From positions 3,038,001 through 3,102,000 of the forward strand of contig CM057145.1 of NCBI GenBank assembly GCA_029964075.1: a stretch of 64,000 nucleotides of DNA, given 5' to 3'. Positions 1-9,531 of the stretch are shown here, piece by piece (position 1 is the first letter of the stretch; the number at the start of each line of letters is the position of its first letter). The stretch comes from Patiria pectinifera (lineage: Eukaryota > Echinodermata > Asteroidea > Valvatida > Asterinidae). Below the pieces are notes generated by a model, which saw nothing but the letters and a program-made list of their open reading frames with translations, did no database searches and had not been told where the DNA came from. Made by a program: the position numbers and the translations under genes.

Positions 1-230
1 AGTGAGTAAGAAGCTTGCACATTTGATTCACACTGGTTTTATTATGCAGCACAAACTTTTGCACAATATGGATACCTTAAGTTTTGGGACTCTCATACAT
101 ACACAGTATTGAGAGTCCCAAATTTTCGGACTATGGTCACCCCTCCACGGACCATATTCAATAAACAATGGAGGAATTTGCAGGATTGAGGCTACATCCT
201 AGCACAAAGGCCTAGGGAGTTAGGGTTAAT
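1..230 (-). repeat. MITE-1 family copy, cut by window start
   Basis: The segment ends in CCTAGGGAGTTAGGGTTAA, the same terminus as at 16,258-16,277 and, inverted, at 46,905. Just inside it is the family's GCAGGATTGAGG motif. A perfect small hairpin (TTGGGACTCTC with its complement) lies near 78-119. The left end is outside the window or degraded. Confidence 0.6.
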
Positions 231-589
231 AAAATTCCTTTCAATGACAGTATCTTTGTGATAAGGCCAAAGAAAAAAAAAAATTCTCGTCTGTTTTTTT
301 TTTTTTTAAGAATGGAAGATGGCGACGCTTTGTTCCCCTTATTTTTTTCCCCTGTTGCCACATCAACGCTGGAGCTCCAATGAGTGGTGAATAGCACCCT
401 CTAATGTTCACATACAGTGTCCATTAATTTACCTTCATGGCTCTTTCAATGGCTTTGTCGTGTGGTCTGCTGTCCGTGCCATCGATGCTGCCAGCTTTTA
501 GTGGACAGTAAACTCTGAGCGTCGGCTCCCACCTTACGTCAGACTCCATCGTGCAACAGTCCTATCTGCAAGGAATATTTTTTTTTTTT

Positions 590-850
590 TTTAAATTTAC
601 CCTCCTACTATTTAAACAGTCAAAGACAGTCAAAATGTCCATCCACTTCCCTGCTAGGCCTATACTTTTAACACAGGCTAGTCACCAACAGTCAGATCGT
701 ATACTCAGGCAAGCACTGTGACTAGTCCAATTTAGTCACAGACCATGAACAGACAAAGCAGGCAAGTTGTGGGCACAGCTGGCTTATCAATCACCTGCTG
801 ACCTGCAGTCAAAGCATAGCTGTTGCCATGGTTGGTTGATCAATAACTCT
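590..850 (+). repeat. Dispersed repeat (Q family) fragment
   Basis: The stretch shares long segments with 39,506-39,838 and, reversed, with 38,294-38,640, including ACAGGCTAGTCACCAACAG and CAGCTGGCTTATCAATCACC. It begins with a TTTACCCTCCT-like terminus. The right end is not clear, so this copy is probably truncated. Confidence 0.65.
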
Positions 851-1046
851 TAAATGTTTTGGAATCCGTATTCTGCCATAAACTCTTTTTTTTACAATTA
901 ATTATAATTGTAAATTCTCTGTATTTTTTTATCTGTGATTCTGTATAATTTGTAATATTTTTTTTATATCAGCCAGTGGAGAAGTGTTATAAACTAAAAA
1001 TAAAATAAATAACGCTTAAATCATTGACATTTCGATCATGGCATGG

Positions 1047-1262
1047 GACAATTTTTTGGGTGGAAAATTTGAGTTTTTACTCATGCACCAACCTCGCGTT
1101 TCCGATCCAAGGAATACACGGGTCATGCTTCATGTGTGTTTACTTTACGCTGCGGGTGTGCGGATCTTCAAGTGACTTCAGCAGGTCAACTCTACATTCA
1201 GCTCGATTGGAAACTCGAGGCTGGTGAGTAAAAACTCAAATTTTCCATCCAAACAATTTTCC
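1047..1262. mobile_element. MITE with ~50 bp terminal inverted repeats
   Basis: The left arm (GTGGAAAATTTGAGTTTTTA and on) is matched by the reverse complement at 1,215-1,260. The core is about 110 bp and non-coding. This is a short non-autonomous DNA transposon or hairpin element. Confidence 0.7.
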
Positions 1263-1315
1263 GTTGATTCAAACATAAACAAACATGGCAAACATGACAA
1301 AATTACAGCAAAAAG

Positions 1316-2216
1316 TAGCTGGAGTTACCCAGCTCTGAGTTTTATCATTGGGTTGTCATCTAGAGCTGGAGCTCATTTTTCTCGAAAACGATAGTATAGG
1401 CAAAAAAAATTTGGAAAATGTTGAATTTTGTCCCCGTTACACACTAATTGCAACTGCAACTCACCCCAAACTTGCTTGGAATAACCATTACACTGGTCCT
1501 CGAAGTAAAAAACGATCCACGATGAAGATTCAGCCTACAATTGCAGTGAAAACAGGAAGAATAACCGCTAACCTGACAACCTTGCGAGCATGGCCAGGAT
1601 CGCCGATGGTTTGTGCATAAAAAAAATTTACCGGTTACCGGTACCAGGCTGTCAACTAGTCGTTTTTGCCGGCTGGCGATTGGCTGTTGGCGCATGACGT
1701 CGCGCGGAAGCGTAACACCCGATGACTGTTTCGTGCACTATCGGTTGCGGTTCCAGTACCGCAGCTGTGATGCGAGTGGTAAACTTAATATGAGTACATG
1801 AAACAGTCATCGGGTGTTACGCTTCCGCGCGACGTCATGCGCCAACAGCCAATCGCCAGCCGGCAAAAACGACTAGTTGACAGCCTGGTACCGGTAACCG
1901 GTAAATTTTTTTTATGCACAAACCATCGGCGATCCTGGCCATGCTCGCAAGGTTGTCAGGTTAGCGGTTATTCTTCCTGTTTTCACTGCAATTGTAGGCT
2001 GAATCTTCATCGTGGATCGTTTTTTACTTCGAGGACCTGTGTAATGGTTATTCCAAGCAAGTTTGGGGTGAGTTGCAGTTGCAATTAGTGTGTAACGGGG
2101 ACAAAATTCAACATTTTCCAAATTTTTTTTGCCTATACTATCGTTTTCGAGAAAAATGAGCTCCAGCTCTAGATGACAACCCAATGATAAAACTCAGAGC
2201 TGGGTAACTCCAGCTA
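1316..2216. repeat. Long near-perfect inverted repeat (fold-back), ~900 bp
   Basis: Two arms of ~425 bp (1,316-1,740 and 1,792-2,216) are reverse complements with only a few mismatches visible, for example at 2,040. They are separated by a ~50 bp spacer. Matching open frames occur in both arms (1,348-1,620 plus and 1,912-2,184 minus) because the arms mirror each other, not because they encode protein. No transposase is present. It could be a fold-back transposon or a recent inverted duplication. Confidence 0.9.
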
Positions 2217-2639
2217 AGCAAAAAGGCATATTGTTGAATTTCGTAATAAACTCCGATTAAAAAGAACTGATCAGTGATTATGCAACACATCGGCATCGCA
2301 GATTATGCACACTGCAAATGGGGCGAGTTGACAATCAACAGAATAAGTGTAACGCATGGGATTGTAATTGCATGCCTAAAAAACAAACTCGCCCCACCTG
2401 CGGCACTGCATTGCAACGAACAAAGTTGAAACGCAACCAAACATTTGGGGCTGTAAAAAAAAAGAAGAATGTTTATAGCCTCCTCTTTTGGGCACTCCTG
2501 CATCTTTGTTCTCATGCACTTAGAATTCCGTGCCATCCTTTAAGAACAAGAAGCAAAATAAGAACGAAAATACACACCTAAAGATATCCTGCTTAATTAC
2601 TCGTACTCGACTCGCAGCTGTCATCATTTTTCGTCTGTA

Positions 2640-2662
2640 CACGTACGTACGTACGTACGTAC
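2640..2662. repeat. (ACGT)n microsatellite
   Basis: About five to six tandem ACGT units, self-complementary, are followed by a GC-rich stretch (GCGGCCGCGC). Confidence 0.9.
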
Positions 2663-4036
2663 ACGCTGCGGCCGCGCTGCCCGGCCGGGCGTGGGGTAGG
2701 TCACGTGGGGGTCAGGCCACCGTAACGTGATGCGTCATTTGCAGGGTAGTGTTTGACGCTTGGTGGCGCTATTCATGTATTTCGTCGAAAAAATAACAAG
2801 TGACAAAATTAAAGTCAAAGCCGACTATAATATACACTGGAAAAACTTTTTTTTAACTTTCTGTGACATGGACTCACGTTTCTATGAATTTCAGGTGCTG
2901 GAGACCTTTAGAGAATATGGTTCTATCTTGATATTTGGAGGAGGAATGCATGCTGTATACATGCATTCCCGTCGCGGCCCTTCGGATGTGCAAAAGTCAT
3001 GACTTGAATGATTTTGAGGATGCCGGGATCATTGCGCAAAAAGCCTGTGTGATGGGTTGCCTAAAACACGGTAATTCCTTGCTGTTAACCTGAGTTCATG
3101 CAGGCGTACGTTAATATCTGTATCCTATTGCTTGACTCCAGTAGTACGGATGGTTGACTGTTTCATGTTCGAACGAGGTAATTTGACGTTTAATGTTTGT
3201 TTGAAACTTTGCTTTTTGAATTCAGCAACAATCCAGGTATACCTGCAGATATACCTGCAACACAAATTAAGTGGTAACGCCGAAGATAAAAGTGAGGGAA
3301 AGAAAGGGTAGTATACTTGCTCAAGCCCTTGCCCCCCCCCCCCCCGCCCCGGCGGATTTTTGTAAAAATATTTTTCAGGAACTATTTCCATAAATGTGCT
3401 GACATGAAAAAAGAAAAGAAAACTCTAAATAAAACCACAATTCGCTGTAAAAATCGGCATTCCATATCCAGTATGCATAATCATGATTTGTTTTGAGGAG
3501 CGCCCCCATTTGGAAGATGGGTACCAGCCCCCCCCCCCCCCTTTTTTTTATTTTACGAAGGCCAAGTGTATGGAAAAAAAAAAAGATATGTGTGCATTTC
3601 GGAGCCGGGCGCGGGATGTACGGTTGCCCACCTCCCAGACATAAAAAGCTGGCATGATACCCTATGCAAACCCACACAAAATTCTGGTTCTATCCCTGAA
3701 TATTATTTTTGTCAACACCGAAAAAAACTTGCGTTTCTGCTGTCACAGTCAACAGAATATGTGCATTACTATTTTCCGAGGGCATTAAAAACCGCACACC
3801 TTTATTTGCTAATTGTCGAAAAAGAGCGCGCTAAACAAAATAGTGGTCTCGCACGGAGCGGAGACAAACGGGCCTAGTAATGGTCTACTATTTCGGTCAA
3901 TAGAGGGCGCGCCAAATAATTAGTGGTCCTACCCATGGTCCTACCGCTGAATGAAGATAACACAGATGCCGCACCATTAACCAAAAAAAAGAACACACTC
4001 ATTGTTCGGGCAACAACTCAGGGAAATACCGGATGA
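2663..4036. other. Intergenic, no supported gene
   Basis: Short open frames here have no recognisable domain or splice context. Poly-C tracts lie near 3,333-3,352 and 3,527-3,541. GATTTGGAG-type low-complexity sequence and a small GAATGCATG palindrome (near 2,944-2,970) are the only local structures. Confidence 0.6.
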
Positions 4037-4042
4037 TTTATT
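4037..4042 (-). terminator. Poly(A) signal of HS3ST-like gene
   Basis: TTTATT on the plus strand reads AATAAA on the minus strand, ~390 nt after the stop codon at 4,430. It is the first canonical hexamer downstream of the stop. Confidence 0.55.
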
Positions 4043-4429
4043 TTTACATTTTGTGAAGTCCTTCGTCTTTGCAAATTATTTCGCGAGAAACCATCAAGAC
4101 TAAAAATTATTATGACCAAAACACCACAGTGTTTTAAACTCGAAAACTATCCGAATAAAAGTCAACGGTCACGGAAAACAACTCACTTGTTGCGTGTAGG
4201 GCCGTAGGCCATATAGCTCAGTCAATGGAGTTTTACCCACCACCCAACTTGGGTGCAAAAGACCTCTCGATATTGTCACTCGGCCGGCGTCGTGGCTTTA
4301 AAAGAGCTTCCGAACCGAGTCACTATTAGCCGAGAATTGAAAAGCTGAGTTGATAAAGCGTCACACGATCATTCCAGAGGTAGCATGCAGGCTAGCGTCC
4401 CATTGATGTATTGATTATAAAAAAATAGT

Positions 4430-5181
4430 TTAATAAGAAAACCATTCAAACGAAGGTTCTTCCAAGAGTTTTGCGAGTTGTTTATTTAATGGTCTGAAGT
4501 ATCGATATAAAGTCATCAACACGGAATCGCTCACTTTGGGGTGTGGTGGATGGGGCCGGCTCTGCGGGACGCAAGAATAAATCGGTTTGGTCAAACACCA
4601 GAAACCACTGGTGCTATTCTTGACGAAAATATCCTTGGTAAAGAATGGCCGGATGCCCAGGTATTTCTCGATGCGCTGGAGTTGAGGCACCGGGTCCCGC
4701 TGAAACGGGTCGCCGTCAATCGCGAGGAATCGCCCGGGCGGGAAGTGCCTCAACCACCGCTTGACAAAAACAGAGTACGCGGACTGTATGAGATACTCGG
4801 AGTGCACGTCCACGTACCCATCTGCAGTCATAACAGCCTCTTCAAAAGTGGCAGGAAAGTAAAAATCTTGAGTCCTAAGTCTTTCGAAGTTGTAGTGCGA
4901 GATGGCTCGCTTAACTGGGTCCTTCATGATCATGAGGATCTTCACATCGGGGAGATTTTGGATGATTCTTTCTGGGACGCCCTCACCGTGGTAGTAGTCC
5001 GGGGTTTTCTCGATAGTGACTTGTCCCGGTGTGCTGTAGTGCATCATCTTGCGGTATCGCTCCAGACCTTGCTCAAATTCCTCCGGTTTATTCCAGAACC
5101 ACGGTTCGTCATACGCCATGGCTATGTCCGGATGGTAACTGAGGTAGGTTCTCAATGCATACGTCCCTGATTTCATTGCAC
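4430..5181 (-). CDS. HS3ST: HS3ST-like exon 2 (sulfotransferase domain)
   Basis: The acceptor TTCAAAG precedes GTGCAATG, restoring Gly-Ala-Met-Lys-Ser-Gly-Thr across the junction. The rest of the domain is one exon ending in TAA. A long plus-strand open frame over the same bases is antisense shadow. Confidence 0.92.
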
Positions 5182-6325
5182 CTTTGAATGGAGAACCGTG
5201 AAAATCAAACGTGGCAATTTTGGATACCCTTTTCGATCTTTAAAACTAGGGACCGCACACCATTAAAAAAGTTCCGAAAAGCCAGTTTTTGTGGCCATGG
5301 GGTAATATTTTGAGGCGCGTGGTGGCAGCATTCACACGGACACTTTCCCTTGTTTAGGTCATGTTTAAGCTCATGTGCGCATGTTCAAAATGACGTTAAA
5401 AAATGAAAAGGACCGTGTTTGCTGCCACCAAGCGTCTCAAAAGTCTCACATTGAAAGAAAAAGTTAACATATGCACATAGCCATCGAAGTTTTTGAAATC
5501 GGATGAGATATTAACAATTCTTTTCCAAGGTACTTTTTGACTTCTCTTCTCTATGGGAAAACTTTATCTTTGCCTTGTTTACTGATCCGTATTCGGTAAA
5601 CAATTTCAAAATCCAGTAACTGAACAACCATTTTATTCAAGCAGTTTCGAATTTGGAAAACATAAACCTGAGGAATGAACAAGTTCAAAATGGGGGAATA
5701 TTAAATTGTGAACTTTGTGAGTTTGGTCACTGGTTACCTTGGAAACAACAATACATAATAATATTACGGAAAAGTCCCACTTGCTTGTACGAAATAATGT
5801 GATAAGCATCCTGTGAATTCATTGCGCCTATTATGCTTTCAATTATCAAGAAAAGAGAAATTATCATCATTTCCAGTACCGATGCATAAGAGCTAACAAT
5901 TGCAATCGCGAGAAAAAAAACCACAATTTAATTTCCTCAAAATTTCTTCCAAACTTTTGTAAACCAATTGGCCAAGTATTTTTTTATATTTTATAATACT
6001 CACCAATTATGATGGCTTGGGGTAGTCTCTTTTCACAGTGTCGCTCAGTCAACGTAGCCTCGCTCAAGTCGCCGAAATCAGCCAATATGTGTGAAGCTGG
6101 AGTATAACAGTAACAGCATGTGTCGCACACAACGTCTGTTTCATTACACGTGTGCCGTAGGATGTAACGCCCGTAAGATGCATCACGCCACCAGTAGATG
6201 GAACGGTCGTCGGGTAGCGATGGGAGATTGACAGTGGCGGTGTACATCAAATACACCATTAAAATTGCGGTTGAGACGAGGTACGAAACACCAAAAGCCC
6301 ATAATGCTTTGGAACGGAAACTCAT
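4430..6325 (-). CDS. HS3ST: Heparan sulfate glucosamine 3-O-sulfotransferase-like, whole gene
   Basis: Two coding exons (6,325-6,004 and 5,181-4,430) join in phase 1 to give 357 residues, a normal family length. The product should be a Golgi type II membrane enzyme that transfers sulfate from PAPS to the 3-OH of glucosamine in heparan sulfate. Visible: a membrane anchor at about residues 8-28; LPQAIIIG leading into the 5'-phosphosulfate loop GAMKSGT (108-114, Lys111); EKTP (165-168), whose Glu is the family's catalytic base; KDPVKR...S (194-202) for the 3'-phosphate; and Cys303/Cys311 in FWCLTKPIYSC, the family's paired cysteines. It ends FEWFSY, like vertebrate members. The loop reads KSGT where vertebrate HS3ST enzymes have KGGT. 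It resembles the HS3ST1/HS3ST5 group, but I cannot assign a paralogue. It is divergent from TBC1D2. Confidence 0.93.
5303..5442. mobile_element. Hairpin MITE in HS3ST intron
   Basis: GAGGCGCGTGGTGGCAGCA on the left is matched by TGCTGCCACCAAGCGTCTC on the right, with a ~75 bp core. No coding content. Confidence 0.7.
6004..6325 (-). CDS. HS3ST: HS3ST-like exon 1 (anchor and stem)
   Basis: The start ATG at 6,325 is followed by a charged FRSK, then a ~20-residue hydrophobic anchor. The stem has an unusual cysteine cluster (CDTCCYCY) and one NET sequon. The donor GGTGAG sits right after the codon part of Gly108. Confidence 0.9.
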
Positions 6326-9144
6326 CTTGTCATTTCCGTCACGTGATGTTTGAGGATGCTGGGTAGCATTGCCAAAATTCCCAATACTATATTTAACTGA
6401 TTGTTGATAGTGACCTCACCTGCCACAGCTGTGTTAAGGAAATAAAATTCAAATCCAAATCATGTTGATCGGACAAAATTATGATCCAAATTTCCCCAGA
6501 GTTAGGGAATAAAATGTTCGCTGTTTCCAGGTAATTTATGTAGTAGCGTCCCAAGTGTGAATTAATATCATAAGTGGAAATTATAAATTATAGATTAGAT
6601 AGATTGTATAGATTTCAAATTCAGGAAACGCGATTAAGTTCTCATGAAATTTAGCATACATTGCTGTGTGGCTCTGACGACACGGAAGGAGTCTAGTATT
6701 TGAGATTTTACGGGACATGCACGAGTCGCCGGAGTCGGCCATGTTAAATTGGAAACGAGGCACACTCTTCATTTGATTGGAACTTGCGAGTAGAAATGAA
6801 AACAATGAAATAAAAGTTCACTGCAAATTATTACCAGTCTGCTCTGATGAATAATTTAAAATTTGTGATTAAACATGCGCTATGATGTTTTAAGCCACAT
6901 TTAAAAACAAACAAACAAACGTGAGGCTTGGAAGGCATCCAATCATAGTCTGGCACCACCCCATTCAACAGTTTACAATGTATAAAATAGATTCCGGGAA
7001 CGCGATCGAAAATGTCTTCTTCGTGAACTCAAATTGAAGGTATATAATTTACCGCAAAATATCACGAGAGCTCCAGACACGGAAGTAATATTCCGGACAA
7101 ATAATAATCACTACTTCAATTCATTGAACGTAGAATAAAGTGGGTGATATACCTTTTGTCTTATAATGTAGCAGAATGATATATTTTCTGTAGTTAAAAA
7201 AAGGTGAATATCACCCTCCAACATACAATTAATATGAAATCTTACCTGTTGCTACTCAATCAACATGACATAATATTATATCATGCCACGTACACGTTCA
7301 CGCTATACTGCAGCACTAGCAGCAATGACTGATCACATCTGTGTATATCTCTATGGCGGTTTACCGTGTGTGTTGTAAAACTAGTGAGGCGTGAAGAATC
7401 ATTGTTGTGCGTTCGTTGTTCATTTTGAACAATTGAATTGAACAAGGTCAGGCAACGCTCAGTGCATGGCGTATTTCTACATGCAGAGTTAGGCTGGTTT
7501 ATCAACGATTACGTTTGGCGCAGTGTTTACCGTGGCCGAATCAGAAGTGCATGACTCGCAGGGTTTAAAGATGAAAGACCATTTTGTTTGAATAGTGAAA
7601 TTTTAATATTTATTTAGTCATAATTCAGTCAACACAGCCCCCTGCTTCATTGGTGCATGTCTTTTTCACAATTGTTGGTTTGAGTAAAATATTCCCGACA
7701 TTTGATCAGTTCATCAGTAGTTTTTCTCGTGTTGACAAACAAAATATTTACGGTGGTGACTGCTGTTTGTGATCATGATGTGTATTATTGTTTATGGCTC
7801 ATTAGGATTTTTGTTTAATAAACAACATGTTTATTCATTAAGTCGAATTAATTAATTAAATTAATACATCTAATTAACTTATTAAATTATTCATAAATTT
7901 ATTTACTTTTTTAAAATAATTACCATTTTATATGCTTAGTGTTTTTAAGGTAAAACATGCAAACATTAACAATGAATTATTGAGCCTGCAAATAAAATAA
8001 TATTTAAAGTAATACATTAAATTAATTAATTAAATTAGTAATGAGTTCATTAATTTTTTTTCCAAATTATGCATTTTTGAAGTGTACACAGCGCTCGAAA
8101 TGTTATGCAACGTATTTTAAAAAATTAATGAATTATTGTACCGTCCAATTAATTAATTGCTAGATTAATTAAATGAGTATTTTTTAAGAATAAGTACTTT
8201 TTTAATTGTACAGTTCATGTAATGTAATTCAAGTTAAAGCATTTAAAAAAAATAATGTAATGATTACTATAACGTCAAAACCTGAACAATTGAAGGGATC
8301 ATAATCATTCTTTTGACGTTATAACAACGGGATACCCCCAGGAAATTATGATTTATTTACATTTAAGAATATAAATAAAATGCTGATTAGTTTTACTAGG
8401 TAAAAAACTTGAAGCTGGTCTCCATTATTGAACAACTTTAGTACACTTTCTAAGATGATCGCCGCTCAGTATGAGTGTGCTTATTGATTGCTTGCCCGGT
8501 CCCCTCCCCGCCCCGCCCCCTACAAAACTTCTCTAATAAGCGCTGCTAAATCTCAATGTTTCTTTTCATTAACGCTAATTGAATTCCCCTTTTTATTTAT
8601 TTCTTTGTTCACTGATTTATTCCATTATTTATTAATTTATTTCTCCATGTACTCGTGTTTTGAAAAATCTCGCCCGCAAGGTTCTCAAATTGCGATCGCC
8701 TATGCGCAAGTTGTAACGTGCGCACGCAAATTAAAATGGCGCAGCGTAATTTGCGTGCTTCGGGAGTCCCTCGCGCAAGTTTAAACTTGCACGGGGGACT
8801 CAAACTGCGCTAGACAATTTTTTGTTCGGTGTTGACAACGATCTTACCGGTACCGGTGACCACTATTTGTGTGGCGCGCCCTCTTTTGAAAGGAAAATGT
8901 AAGTTCCTGAAAATATGAGGGATGTGCTAGTCTTCCTTTGATTTAACTATATCATTTTATTTTTTGACGATTAATCTTGATATTTAATACATGTAATAGA
9001 TTTGTGTTATGTATAATTTGAATTACTAGACGAAATTTCACGTCAATACATCAGGTATTTCGTCTTGTGAAGGTAGTTTCCTGTTTCAGTTCGGCCTCGA
9101 CTCGGGTCGTCCGACTGGAGTGCAAGAGTAGCATTAAAACAAAC
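6326..9144. other. Divergent intergenic region, AT-rich in the middle
   Basis: It separates the minus-strand HS3ST gene from plus-strand TBC1D2, so both promoters should lie here. About 7,840-8,260 is very AT-rich with repeated TTAATTAA. A small inverted repeat, ATAACGTCAAAA with its complement, lies near 8,262-8,324. From about 8,660 the sequence is richer in CpG. No TATA box is evident near 9,100. Confidence 0.6.
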
Positions 9145-9171
9145 ATGGCGGTGCCCAGGGCTGACTTCTGA
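9145..9171 (+). promoter_or_regulatory. Short uORF just upstream of TBC1D2 start
   Basis: ATG at 9,145 in a strong context (A at -3, G at +4) opens eight codons (MAVPRADF) and stops at 9,169-9,171, only six bases before the main ATG at 9,178. If the transcript starts upstream, it would act through leaky scanning or reinitiation. The ATG lies in AACATGGCGG, a YY1-like sequence often found at start sites, so the true start site could also fall beside it. Confidence 0.5.
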
Positions 9172-9177
9172 AACACG

Positions 9178-9531
9178 ATGGAAAGTGGACGGAAGTTTCC
9201 GGGTGATTCAGTAGCGACGAGTGAAGTACCGACTGCTCTACTTATATCCTTTGACGATGAGCCTCCAGTCCAAGGAACAAAAGGAGGAAGTATGGCAGAT
9301 CAGCAGGGCAGTGTTGAGCAGAAAAGCGACCCTGGAAGAGGAGCTGAGCGAAGCCGAAGTGCGACTGATCCGATGCTGTTGGCGCTAGATGTCGTGGTTG
9401 ATTGTCCGTCCAGTCGGGCCGACCACGCCGGCCCAGCCGACCCCGCTGGCGAGGGACGGGCCGGTGCAACAGTGCACGGAGACGATGCGAATGCGGCATT
9501 GAGTGCCAGTCAGATCGACTCACAGAAACGG
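9178..9531 (+). CDS. TBC1D2: TBC1D2 exon 1
   Basis: 118 whole codons, rich in Ala, Gly, Asp and Ser, as in vertebrate N-termini, which are also poorly conserved. The ATG has A at -3 and G at +4. Donor CGG|GTAGGC, phase 0. A second 43-codon frame overlaps it at 9,257-9,388. Confidence 0.85.

Noticed and set aside
1348-2184. Matching 90-codon ORFs on both strands
   Set aside because: Mirror images created by the palindrome arms; no known domain.
4205-4275. tRNA-like TAGCTCAGTCAATGGAG
   Set aside because: The A-box part fits, but there is no matching T-arm or acceptor stem and the B-box is poor. Perhaps a remnant of a tRNA-derived repeat.
4541-5170. 209-codon plus-strand ORF
   Set aside because: Exact antisense shadow of the sulfotransferase exon, with no independent motif.
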